A program made the translations under genes and the position numbers. A stretch of DNA of 64,000 nt from Channallabes apus (lineage: Eukaryota; Chordata; Actinopteri; Siluriformes; Clariidae), in contig CM060113.1 of the NCBI GenBank assembly GCA_030522415.1, forward strand, positions 16,387,651 through 16,451,650. Direction: 5' to 3'. The notes under the pieces are model-generated. The model made no database searches. It saw only the letters and a list, made by a program, of their open reading frames with translations, and was not told where the DNA came from. Positions 33,946-45,010 of the stretch are shown here, in pieces; the first letter of the stretch is position 1; every line of letters begins with the position of its first letter.

Positions 33946-36369
33946 CTTCTGTGTGCTTCTAAGAATACAAACAAACACTGAATAAAAAAAAACACATCAG
34001 CTTGTGCAAGATTTATTCAGTGACAATGACTGATATACTGTTATAATTGTAATTTTGCATACCCACTGTCACTCACAGTTTAGATATTAGTCAATCTAGT
34101 TTATTGTTACTGGCTGAGGATTTAGTAGAGGATTTAATTGTAATGCACAGACAGAGGCACATGTAGATGAAATGTGATTGAATGCAATCGTTCAGCATGG
34201 AACAGAGTTAGATGAAGCTTCATCTATGTAAGTGCTTTATCGCCCTTTCTCATTTTGTCAAAGAATGCAGAAAAGTGAGTTTCCTGAAGGATGTGAGGAT
34301 AGATTAGCTGAGAAAGAAGGTCTTTTGCTCCACTGAGCTGCACTGTTACACATCTGTCCCTGCCATTAGGTTCACAACATATAATGTATCAGTTCACTGA
34401 AAGTTATAGAAGAAAATTCTCATTTTTGTTGCCTTGGGTCATGTAAAGCTAAACACGGACAATTCATTTCACACGCCATTTCTTCCCAGAACTTCACGTT
34501 TCATCTGCTCTAAAAACACTATAGGGACAAACTGTGATTTACAATCATGTCTGTTTAGTTTAAAAATTTAACCACGTAATTGTGGGGGCAATCAACAATG
34601 TTGGGCTGTATGACAAACAGCAGTCTAGAGGATAGCGGAAGGGTGGATAAAGCACAGACAGGAAAAGTGTAGTACAAACAGCAAATGTTAGGATAAAGAG
34701 GATCTGACTTCCTCTACAGCTAACCTTTCCAGAGTCCTGTAAATAAACATATTTCAACCATTAAAAAAAGAAGAAAAAAAAACCTGACACACTTTTAATT
34801 TTATCCTGAAAATAAAATATGTAATGACATGCTATGTTATTAAATTACGGAAACCATTCGACTAATTGCATAATTCACATGTAATATAAGAAACATTCTA
34901 CAAACAGTTTATTGTATTCATTTAATTTGCATGCAAAAATCACAAAACTCATAAAAAGCATTTTTATAAAAATTTTAATTTAAACTCAGGGCACAGGCAT
35001 GTTTAAAACTCACCTCTCAAATTTAAAATATGTGGCATGAACAAAGGAAATAAGTAAATAAGCGCACCCAGGGTGTTTCACTGGGAATCAAAACCTCCTC
35101 ACTTCTCCTTCCTGACACGACAAACATAAACAGAGAACCCATAAATGTGATTGAGATGGCACTTAGGTAATGTGGCTGCCTGCCTAAAAGCTCTGTTCCA
35201 GTCGGAGATTATAGTTCCATTCACAGCAAACAGAGTGACATTTACAGCGGCAAAGCCGTGGGAGGAAACCAAGCTTTAATTCAAGCACACGCACATGCAC
35301 AATAACACAGCATTTAGGTCACATCTTGCATCTACACAGATGTTGTTTTGTTTAAACGCTACTGTTTAAGCGGTGGTAGTACAAATGCAGTAAATATATA
35401 TATATATATACAGTATATATATATGGAAAGTGCATTGCATCATGCAATATACTTGCATCACTTTGAGATTCCAGACAAAATTCAAATGTGATGTTTCTTT
35501 TACATTAAATTGTAGAGTAAGATCGAGATTCTGTATCACTAAATGAAAACAGATATTACTACAGATGCTGGTGAATACTAGCCAAGTATGCTGCAGCAAT
35601 ATCCAGGCTTTCCTTTTTAAACACAACTCAAATCTTGATTTGGAAAATAATTCTGGCACATAATTATCAGGGTTGTTGTTGTTGTTGTTCAGCGTTTAAT
35701 CCCAACTGTGCTCTGTTGGATGTAGGCAGTACACTCTGCAGCATTCCCTTGTGTTGGAAGCACCAAGAATGTAGTAAAATTAAGCTAAACACAATAAGAA
35801 AACAAAATCGACAACAGAATATAAAAAAAATTCTCTCTTCTCATAACTATCCACATACACATTTTTATCATTTTTTGTTCTTAGTAGTGGCTGACAGGTG
35901 CACAAAGTAAAACATGACAGGTAAGTAAATAATTGAAAGAGTAGCATTACTGTTATATTTACCTGGGGGCGATATGACTTATGATTGTAGCAAGGCGTCA
36001 GAAACATTTATCTGAGATGAGATACTGCTACGCAATTCTGATAACACATGAATACTGATATTGACCCTGCATCAACCTTACCAAGTCACTATGTGGATAT
36101 TATTGCTTTTGCTCCTGTCATATATAATTTACAGATAGCAATGTGAGGGACAGCTTGCACCATAGGATTGGCCTGAGGAGACAATATTTTTTGTTTTACA
36201 CTTATAGTTCTGTCGAAAATAATAGGTATAAAAATGCTTAATTCCAAATCTCGTTTGCTAGATGTCACAAACTCACATGGTCACCTGCTGCATTGTCACT
36301 TGAACAGTGTGTCAGCAAAACAAGAACACAGCCATTTTATTGTCTGCAAACACACACGGTTTTCTTTAG
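33946..36369. other. No gene; octamer-type palindrome at 34926-34937
   Basis: Repeat-poor sequence. 34926-34937 is the palindrome TTTGCATGCAAA, overlapping an ATTTGCAT octamer (POU-factor type site). The stretch 35040-35260 is less AT-rich and could be conserved non-coding DNA. (TA)n at 35395-35424. No exons recognised. Confidence 0.35.
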
Positions 36370-36515
36370 TTGCCACACTACAGGCAATTTTGGAAACACC
36401 AGTTTACCTAATTTGCGTGTCTTTGGACTGTGGGAGAAAACCCACCAAGCATGGGGGAACATGTACAGTAACTCCATGCACACTGCCCTGAGGTGGAGGT
36501 GTGAAGCGACTGCTA
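36370..36515 (-). repeat. Dispersed repeat, partial copy
   Basis: Retains 'ctacaggcaattttggaaacaccag', 'cctaatttgcgtgtctttggactgtgggag' and 'aacccaccaagcatggggg' of the 8083-8390 family. It lacks the 3' tail block. Confidence 0.6.
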
Positions 36516-37504
36516 TGCACAATAGGAGCAATAGGGGTGGTCAAAGGGGTTTTGCGTTTGGCCATTTCTCAACATTTTTACCTATTCACTATTACTTATT
36601 GGATTGCTTCCTTTAAGAACAATTATGTTTGGATATATTCCTTCTCTTTCACAATTAATAAACATTCCTGCATAACCAACCCATAATTTTTAGAATTGTT
36701 TTGATAGTAGGTTTTTTTTAATTTATTTACTTTTTTACAGAGTTGATTTACTAACCAACTCTGGAGCACTTCAGGAGCAGGTGATCTGATGACACTTTAA
36801 TTGCACATTGGTTTGCACTCACTCCATCCTTCTAATTAACTTCCCCCCATCCACCCCACCTGCCCTTCAATGACATACATTTCTATTCCAATTCCAGGAG
36901 TTCATGGTTCAGTAGGGTGTTCATGGTGTTGTTTCTTTTCTCACTGTGTCCAATTGTTAATTTTTAATTCTGACTAGCTAATAATTAAATATTCAGTTAA
37001 TAGAATACACACATTAACAGTGACATGAAGTATCATTTAAAAATTTCATTATAAAGTGTGACCAACCTTTTTTTCATAACATAAAAAAGCAGTAGAATCT
37101 TAGGACTCTGCTCCACTGCTCCTCTCTGATGCATTATGTGTATACTGTAGTTCTAGTAAACATTATAAATATTTGATTCATGGTCCTACATGGGGGTTTA
37201 TCTCCACTAGGATTTACATATTACATTGCAAATAATTTATTGCTGCTGCTCAAAACCCATAGGTTACAATGTGATATACCTGTATGTAAACATGTTTGTG
37301 TTGTTTAAATGACATTCATATTCTGAATCACAAATGCAGCTCTGAACACATTTCTATCATTTTAATGCAGTTCCATGGTTTTAATGTGGCATCATCACAG
37401 ACATTTGCTCCAAACACAAGCTCAAATAATGCCCAGGCATATGATTAAGCATAGAATGGCTTAAATAGCCTACTACCTTTAGAAACTTTTAAAATTTTTC
37501 CTAG
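36516..37504. other. No gene recognised
   Basis: AT-rich, repeat-poor sequence. Confidence 0.4.
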
Positions 37505-37578
37505 GCTTTTCCTTCTGTGTAAAGCAGGACGAGCTCAGATCTAGTGGTATGAGTGGAGCTGCTTCCACCACCAACAAG
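37505..37578 (+). CDS. Weak candidate short exon
   Basis: 'tttttcctag' precedes 37505 and 'gttagt' follows 37578, giving plausible acceptor and donor. The frame entering with two extra bases is open throughout, ending SGMSGAASTTNK in phase 0. It contains an ATG at 37549 with G at -3, so it could also be a first coding exon (MSGAASTTNK). Local GC is higher than the flanks. No family is recognised and no neighbouring exon was found, so this may be chance. Confidence 0.22.
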
Positions 37579-37820
37579 GTTAGTATCTTGTTCGGAACTT
37601 CTATGCCAGAAATACCTTTATAATATACTTTGAACAAAGGTTGCTTTTGATCAGAAAAAGAGTAAAAATATATCTGACCTTGTTGTGACTGTAACTATGT
37701 TTGGATAAATCTCAAAATGGAATAAGTTCATCTTGGTTGCAAAGATGAGTCCATGTGAATCATACATGTAAATGTACAAACACACTGTTGAACTCACAGA
37801 TAAATTAGAAAATTAATAGA

Positions 37821-37870
37821 TTCAATTGAATTTTGTATATAGTGCTTTTAACAATTGTCATTCTTGCTTG
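37821..37870 (-). mobile_element. L2 LINE 3' terminus, degenerate stub
   Basis: 'gattcaattgaattttgtatatagtgcttttaacaattg' matches the 3' end of the LINE at 2918-4590 with several differences. Confidence 0.5.
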
Positions 37871-38107
37871 TGGTAACTTAAATCCTAAACCATTCCTATT
37901 TCTATCAAGGTCTTAAGTTCATAAGAGATTAAGATAGAATAGAAAAGATTAAGTAAGACATTTGAAGAAATCAAACTGGAAAGAAGCTATAAAAAATTGA
38001 AATCTTGTTTTAAGATCTTAATAAAAAAATTGCTGCTTAAGATCATAATTTCATATGAATCCTACAAATATTCAAACAATTCGTTCTTGAGATAACAATA
38101 ATTTTAA

Positions 38108-38283
38108 ATAGATTCAATTCAATTCAATTCAGTTTTATTTGTATAGCGCTTTTAACAATTGACATTGTCTCAAAACAGCTTTACACAATCAAAAGAATTA
38201 TTTAAGTTTGTATGGAATGTGAATGTGTATGAATCAAAATGTTCAAATATTCCCTGGCGAGCAAGCCCGAGGGCGACAGAGGT
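38108..38283 (-). mobile_element. L2 LINE 3' end, 5'-truncated
   Basis: (ATTCA)n, then 'gttttatttgtatagcgctttt', and about 160 bp matching 2945-3080, ending at 'gcccgagggcgacag'. Fourth 3' end of this family in the window, all in the same orientation. Confidence 0.75.
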
Positions 38284-38565
38284 CATAGATGAATGATACT
38301 GTAAATGGAACAAACAGACAACTTAAAAACACAATGCTTCCTTCACTCAGTGCATAGGGTTAATGATACATCATTGTTTACCCAGGGAACGTTAGCCATA
38401 TTCAGACTTGTGTTACACAGATAAATATAATGAGATACTGCATGAAAAAGGAAATAGTAAGAGAAGAAAATCTAATAAGAGTCTAATACTGTAGATTGTT
38501 GATTGGGTTAGTGGCTCATTCACTAGAGACTTTAGGTTGCTGATGAGAAGGTTGGTCCAGCTACT

Positions 38566-38570
<5 letters not shown>

Positions 38571-38628
<58 letters not shown>
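38571..38628. repeat. (CG)n(CA)n(TA)n compound microsatellite
   Basis: 'cgcgcgcg', then (CA)n, then (TA)n. This alternating purine-pyrimidine sequence has Z-DNA potential. Confidence 0.85.
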
Positions 38629-38629
<1 letters not shown>

Positions 38630-38699
38630 GTTGTTGGATGAATTTTCCTAGTTGCATTTATCACATTTAGCAAATTGGATTTAAAAATATGGCTTCCAC

Positions 38700-39040
38700 T
38701 CATTACTCAGCAGCTTATAAAATAGCGCTTAATTTAGCACTACCAATTAATTTGCATTATATTTTTATATCATGCACTGACAGTTAATTGCGTGCAAAAA
38801 CTAATGAAGCTGCTAATGATTAAAATCAAGGTCATGAAATCATAATGTGTGTAGGATATAGGGTATTTTATCGTGCTCATAATTCATTATTTTCAGTTGC
38901 AGAATTAATAACTAAATTTTGTTAATTCTTTTCATTAGCTACTAAATAATAAAGGTGGATACCATGTTGTTAATTTAAAACCAAATGTGCAGTGATTAAT
39001 GTAATGATAACAGCTAGGACGCTTAATGAAAAATATATTT
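38700..39040. promoter_or_regulatory. TAAT-dense stretch, possible conserved enhancer
   Basis: Many TAAT/ATTA cores occur in about 340 bp, some in the form 'caattaatttgcat' (octamer ATTTGCAT at 38750-38757), 'cagttaattgcg', 'ctaatgaagctgctaatgattaa' and 'gtgattaatgtaatgata'. Clustered homeodomain-type cores in unique sequence are typical of vertebrate conserved non-coding elements, but AT-rich DNA also produces TAAT by chance. No function is proven. Confidence 0.25.
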
Positions 39041-39106
39041 TCAATAAACTTGTCTCCTCTTAGAGTTATATTTGTAATTACTCATAATTACATAATTATA
39101 ATAACT

Positions 39107-39186
39107 CAAATTCATATCGAACTTATGGTACAGTATAGGGTGAAATAAGACATCCTATACTGTACCATAAGTTCGATATGAATTTG
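39107..39186. repeat. Perfect inverted repeat: 33-bp arms, 14-nt loop
   Basis: 39107-39139 and 39154-39186 are exact reverse complements, checked base by base. The loop is 39140-39153. Outside the arms pairing stops at once. It resembles no transposon end seen here. It could be a template-switch palindrome or a hairpin RNA precursor. Confidence 0.93.
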
Positions 39187-39249
39187 GACCTTTAGGGTTG
39201 CTTGGTGTGTTTCATGAAAGTGCTTTAGTTTCTTTCTACTCCCCATGCA

Positions 39250-39470
39250 CATATACAGTATGATGGCGGGCATTTCCAAATTGCCCATTGCTGGTCATTG
39301 TGTGTGAGTCTGTGCACCATCCAGGATGTACCACATCTTGAGCTCTATGTTTCCATGGATAGGTTCCTGGCCCCTGTGACCCTGCACAGTTTAAGGGGGA
39401 CAGAGAACAGCTGGATAGATGGATAAATGGACGGACAGACAGATGGATGGATATTTGATGCATAGTCTAG
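39250..39470 (+). repeat. Dispersed repeat, degenerate copy in opposite orientation
   Basis: On the minus strand it reads 'gtgcagggtcacaggggcc', 'aacctatccatgg', 'cacactcacacac' and 'gggcaatttgga', which follows the block order of 8083-8390. It ends in a (GGAT/GACA)-rich tail at 39410-39450. Confidence 0.5.
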
Positions 39471-40305
39471 TGCAAATAGAAGTTGAGGGAGCACTCACAG
39501 GTACGTCATATGACTACTAAAAAAAAGTACATGACAAAACTTCATTTAAATATTGTGTTCCATATTCCATGGTCATTCTCTTTAAATTATATTACCCACA
39601 GCAGGTTGCCTAAATGCATGTAAAATTAGTTAGACTGTAAACTTCGCATGTTAGCATGAATTAGGACTTAAGTTCTTTGCTTTAACAGAAAAGAAGTGTA
39701 AGGAAGTTAGAAGCATCCTTATATGCTAAAATTATATACTAAAAGTTATAAGGGTATAAGTTACTTGGCATAACCCAATATATAGATTTGTCTAAGTTTG
39801 TATTGTTGATAGTCTGTAACTAGTATCTTTTAATCTAGTCGAACACTGTTTATCACTGAATGCTGTTCAACTTGGCTCTTATCAATAATTCAGGCTCAGG
39901 CAGGCAGGAGCACAGGTCACCATGCGGCTTTGAACAGAAGGGCAGGCCACGCTGGCATTAATTTAATCCTTCCGCCCGGCCCCCTTGGAAAAGGCTTCTC
40001 CCCATGGTGGTGGCATTCATTAGCCCTTTCTATCCAGCAGTGTGCTTCCTTCGACATCACCCACAAGACCACCAATCATGAATCCACGGTAAATAACTGA
40101 ACATATGCCCTGTTTGTTACAAAAGGAAAGCATATGCCAAAAACTATCCCTAGGCCTCCTTGTGTTTATTCCAAAATCATGAAAATTATTGAAAATGTGC
40201 CTAGCCAAATTGTTTGCTTCCAGTTAACTCACACAATCTGTTTTGGTAAATTGGAAAGTAAATACTTGTGCTTTTGTTCTAGGCTCTTGGCACAAATGTT
40301 AAGAA

Positions 40306-40345
<40 letters not shown>

Positions 40346-41014
40346 TTCACATTCATGTGGGAGATACCTGGATTAATTTGTGAATCATCCCAAAAGATTT
40401 TGCAGCTGCTCCCACCTCAAATACAAAGTCCATCAAAACCACCAAGGATTTTAGTCAGGAAGAGAGATCACTTAAGTCAATGCATCCTGTACTGCATGTA
40501 CAAATACTGTAGATAAATATTTGCTAAATAAAAATTTACTTTGTTTAAGATATTTACTAAATAAATATAAAAAAAAAATTATCAATCACTCAATCTAACT
40601 ATATGCTTGGTCCAACCACATTCAACCTTACTCGAATCTTACATCACTGTTAACATAAGTCGTTTGCAACCTATAGTGTATCCACTAAAACAGACATTAC
40701 CCGATTGAAACAAAACAAATGTCCCACCTGGAATGTACTTGATGTTAATTGCTTTCAGTCTAGTTAGATTTGTTCAGCAGTCTCCGCTGTGGTTGTTGCA
40801 TGGGCTGACAAATTATAGAATCTATTTTAGAATGAGGAGCGTAGCCTGGCATATGATTACTACCATGCCTGCTGCTGATGGTGGTTCCTGCAGTGAGAAA
40901 GACTGCAAGATCCTTGCAGTGCAGATGTGGAAAGAGAGGGAACACATGGAGAACAATAGCCATGAATATTTTACACTGATGAGTAAGAGACAGGAATTGT
41001 CTGATGATCACATG
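39471..41014. other. No gene recognised; (GA)n at 40309-40343
   Basis: 39890-40020 is GC-richer, unique-looking sequence (possible conserved non-coding DNA). (GA)n at 40309-40343. The 111-codon frame from 40733 runs into the tandem repeat and is not supported. Confidence 0.4.
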
Positions 41015-41145
41015 CATCACTACACATCATTTAGGGTGCTGAGATGCACATCACTACACATCATTTAGGGTGCTGAGATGCACATCACTACACATCATTC
41101 AGGGTGTTGAGATATGCATCACTACACATCATTCAGGGTGTTGAC
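41015..41145. repeat. Tandem repeat, 34-bp unit, about 4 copies
   Basis: Units start with 'catcactacacatcatt' at 41015, 41049, 41083 and 41118. The first two are nearly identical ('tagggtgctgagatgca') and the last two share 'cagggtgttga'. Confidence 0.9.
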
Positions 41146-41602
41146 TGGAAAATGAGAGGAATATTTTACAGAAACCAGAGCTTACATAATGGAACATAGA
41201 GTCAGGCTACAAATGAGAAGGGTCAATGAATGGTGACTCAGTATGTTAATGATTTTTTTTTACAAATTTTGTAAAAGTAAATGTCTAATCCTACATCAAT
41301 ATGTACGAGAAGGGTAGGTTTAAAACTAAGTCAATAATAGTTCCACTCAAAAGGTGAAAATGGATAAATGAAATCAATTACTGCTATGTTTTTATATATA
41401 TCATATTTGCTTATTTGAATTTAATTATAAGGGAAAACTTTTTTGATGTACTGTATTATAATTCATGCGCCTTACTTTTACTTACATTGTCTGAAATATA
41501 CAATAACACAATTCCCATATTCAAGATCTAAAGTTCACAAATAATTTTACAGAGATCACAGTATATGTATACAAAGAACCGGCAGTTCAGTATGGTGTGT
41601 CA

Positions 41603-42484
41603 CAGGGCATGACATAAATTTTTTGCTCACTGGCCAATGTGGCTAGTGGATTTCTCGAGTCACTCGCCATTCAGCCTTTTTAATAGCCACAATTTTGTTA
41701 CTAGAAAATCGCAGTTTTTCCTTCACCACGATACATTAATGTTTAGTTTATCTAGATTTACTTATAAATGACAGCATACACTGTATCACTATAGTAGTAG
41801 TCAAGTACTGTATTTAGTACTGTTAAGATAGCTCCCAATATAAAAATATACAAACATGAACAGTATATTCTGTTTATTGAACTTAAATTCAAGCCTTTTA
41901 CCACATGAAATTGAAAACTCAGAACATTTATCATTTTAGTGTTATTTTGTGTACTATTACCAGGTATTATTATTCATTATGTATTATATCAGAATTCTGA
42001 GTTAGGACAATGGACTCTGGTCTGTCTTGTAGTGTTGACTCTTTATAGTGTGAGGTACAGTAATTCAATCAATTGATGAATTTTCTATCATTCAACATGA
42101 AATCTAAATAGATTTTAATACTGATTACTTTTTTATATAATCAGTAAATAACCTATGCGAAAGGGGCAAACAAATAGAAAATGAACGACTCACTCTCCGA
42201 GATACTCGTTCATAAACGACCCATGTGTGCAATGTATGTGTGAATATGTGTAGAGAGAGGTATTAAATGTCGTCATTACATTCATGCGCATTTAATGCTC
42301 GTAATATTACGTTGCAATGCGTTTATTATAACGGATGACTTTAGAGAAAACTCCAACAAAAATATATTGTCATACCAAAGAATAAACTACCCGCCAAATT
42401 GGCTAGTGAGACTAAAGTTATTACCTGCCACAGCCGAATTTTACCCGCATTTGGCGGGTGGGTGGGTGCCAATGTTAAACCCTG
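41603..42484. mobile_element. hAT-type non-autonomous element (882 bp) with 8-bp target duplication
   Basis: The left end CAGGGCATGACAT and right end inverse (CAGGGTTTAACAT) form terminal inverted repeats. Subterminal blocks 'cactggccaatgtggctagt' and 'ccgccaaattggctagtgag' are also inverted. gtgtgtca flanks at 41595-41602 and 42485-42492. The 129-codon frame at 42295 crosses the right border and is spurious. No transposase. Confidence 0.85.
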
Positions 42485-42492
42485 GTGTGTCA

Positions 42493-43399
42493 GTAGGTTA
42501 TTATGGATTGTGGCTTATGGGTGGTGTGTCATTTATTAGTAGGTTTAGTAGGTCATTTATTTCTTTTGTAATGGATTGTCTAATGAAATTGAGTCCAAAA
42601 ATATGCAGAATTTCCTGTTTACTGTTGATGTGGACAGCTTTGTGCTGTTACTATTGGAACACTCGTAAAAACCTCTTTATATAGTGGATGGAGCAAATTG
42701 GTTAAAAAGGCTAAATCCAAAGTTCTCATAACTGTATTCAAACCAAGAGTATGCAGGTCACTGATAACAGGGCAGTCATAGCAGTTCTTGCCATTCTTAA
42801 CAATTTATAGATATAGCATGTAAAAGGTGCTTTGAAAGCAAATAATGTAAGGATGAGTTTGCTCGAGTTTGGTAATGGACATGGTTTCATAGCAGAATCA
42901 TAACTGATTACATCATAATTTTAAGTATGTTGTACAATTTAATGGGCAATTTGTAGATAAAAGAAGGCATATGACATTATGGATTCGAGAGATCAAATTT
43001 TGAATTATGGAAAAGACCCCTTGTCAATAAATTAACAATAAACATTTAGAATTAGTAAAGGTCTCATTTAATAAAATCTCTTCTTTATAATGTGTTGGAC
43101 ATGTGACTATTGTGAGTGAATGGTGACAGAAGATAACCTTTATCATGTGAGTATTAAAAATTAGTTCATGGCTTCTAATCAAGTGAAATAAGACTTAACA
43201 ACATATATTTAATTGTAATTAGTGCCCAAGCACTATGACATCCGCTCTGTGTCATCATAGTTTGTGAGGGCCCTCTTGTTCTTTTAAGCATTGCACACAA
43301 AGGAATTTATTATATCACTTTAAGCAACATCATAGTGTGATGCTTTTTACCCCAGCATCTGCGGCTTTTCGAGGTCTTAACATAAAATTCTCCCTATTC
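42493..43399. other. No gene recognised
   Basis: AT-rich unique sequence. Confidence 0.4.
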
Positions 43400-43780
43400 T
43401 ACACACTCACACATCACAAATGTTAACACACACACACTCACATCTCTTTCTCTCTCACACATACACACATACTGTAGACACATTCACACACACACTCACA
43501 TCTCTCTCTCTCTCACACATACACACATACAGTACTGTAGACACATTCACACACACACTCACACACTCACATCTCTCTCTCTCACACATACACACATAGA
43601 CACATACACACACTCACATCTCTTCACATACACACATAGACACATACAGTACACACACACTCACACACTCACATCTCTTCTCACACACATAGACACATAC
43701 ACACACTCACGCACACACAAACACATACATAAAGTACATCACACACACAAACTCATACATTACACACACATATGCACACA
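43400..43780. repeat. CA/CT-rich minisatellite with scar-length variants
   Basis: Repeated blocks 'cactcacatctct', (TC)n, 'cacacatacacacata' and 'gacacattcacacac'. Equivalent positions read TA, TACTGTA, TACAGTACTGTA or TACAGTA in different units, which is discussed as a finding. Confidence 0.85.
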
Positions 43781-44293
43781 TAAATATTTTGCTCATTAAA
43801 GGTAAATCTTGGGTTCTTGCTTCAACTAGACTTTACATCAATTAGAAATTATTGATTGTTTCCTGATTGATACAACCATTACATGGATTAAGTATGATGA
43901 GATGTAAACTTACAAGCCATACATGGTCTAATAAAGAGCTTCAATCATTCAAAAACATGATACTGTACATGTATCTACTGTGTAAAATGTGCTGTAATAA
44001 ATTACGATAAATTGTAAATAAATAAAAATTAATTTGTAAAGGAATGTCATATCTTAGTAGGAATGTGTACGTACAAACACATATTTCAGTGATTTTTTAA
44101 CAATTTGATTGATTATTCATTTATTTATTTATTTCTTTATTAATTTATGTAACTAGCTTGCTTAAGAAACCAACTATAGCAGGTTGTTAGCTCTGGGATT
44201 TTAATATCTTAACATCTACTGAAAGCCATCACATCCAGCTTTTGTACTGAATATTGTACTGCATATTTGTACACTTTCTTTGCTGGCATACTG

Positions 44294-44320
44294 TTTTCTT
44301 TCTTTCTTTCTTTCTTTCTT

Positions 44321-44360
<40 letters not shown>

Positions 44361-44455
44361 ATAAGATGTATCTTATAAGAAATAAGATGTAACACATATG
44401 ACAGACAGAAAGACAGAAAGACGGATAGAGATGATAGATAGATAGATAGATAGAC

Positions 44456-44486
<31 letters not shown>

Positions 44487-44487
44487 C

Positions 44488-44583
<96 letters not shown>
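44294..44583. repeat. Compound and inverted tetranucleotide microsatellite
   Basis: (TTTC)n then (TATC)n at 44294-44360, a roughly 70-nt spacer, then (GATA)n with interspersed GACA at 44430-44553 and pure (GACA)n to about 44583. The TATC arm is complementary to the GATA arm, so the locus can fold into a hairpin. Peptides such as SIYLSIYL read from it are artefacts. Confidence 0.95.
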
Positions 44584-44584
<1 letters not shown>

Positions 44585-44624
44585 TTAAGTGAAAGCAGCT
44601 TTACATACAACATGCAGAAGAAAT

Positions 44625-45009
44625 TGTCATGCACACTCAATCCACGACCAGCACTAGGACCCGGAAGTAGAGCGGTCGTAAATCAGGAAGTATAAAAGGA
44701 GTAAATAAACCATAGCAGAGCGCTCAGTCATTGAGTTCGGCCCATGTTGGTTCGTGTTGCGATCTTCCAAACCGTGAGTACTCACCAATCTTTTGGGTTA
44801 TTGCTTTCTGCTATTTGTGTGTGCATTTATAGGACGCGGGTTAAATTTGTGTTTTTCCCTCACTCACCCTTTGTGAGAGTCCTTATACTAAATCGCGGGG
44901 ATATCCTACCTACTCGCTTCTTTCCGCGTTTGGGTTCACCATCCACGCTACATTGGGCTAACCGCTAAAGCTGCGTCTTCTGGTCCTTCAGGTTAGTTCA
45001 CCCGTGACA
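44625..45009 (+). repeat. 5' LTR
   Basis: Contains a TATAAAA box at 44691-44697, AATAAA at 44704-44709 and the inferred transcript start at about 44722. Because the AATAAA lies upstream of the inferred start, it is absent from the 5' end of the RNA but present before the 3' end, so premature polyadenylation is avoided. The 74-codon open frame inside each LTR is not thought to be a gene. Confidence 0.95.
44691..44732 (+). promoter_or_regulatory. LTR core promoter and self-priming 11-mer
   Basis: TATAAAA at 44691 lies 31 bp before the 11-mer gctcagtcatt (44722-44732). The 11-mer is the exact reverse complement of 45011-45021 immediately after the LTR. The TSS position is inferred from the TATA spacing and this complementarity. 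Confidence 0.75.
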
Positions 45010-45010
45010 G

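Noticed and set aside
41015..41145. CRISPR-like regular repeat
   Set aside because: Units are contiguous tandem copies without unique spacers, in a vertebrate genome.
42295..42684. 129-codon frame
   Set aside because: Crosses the right border and target duplication of the hAT element, so it cannot be a conserved gene.
44350..44640. Open frames encoding SIYLSIYL-type and SVCLSVCL-type peptides
   Set aside because: Direct translations of the GATA/GACA microsatellite; no gene.
44744..44968. 74-codon frame repeated identically in both LTRs (also 49497-49721)
   Set aside because: Identity only reflects LTR identity; no retroelement protein is expected there.
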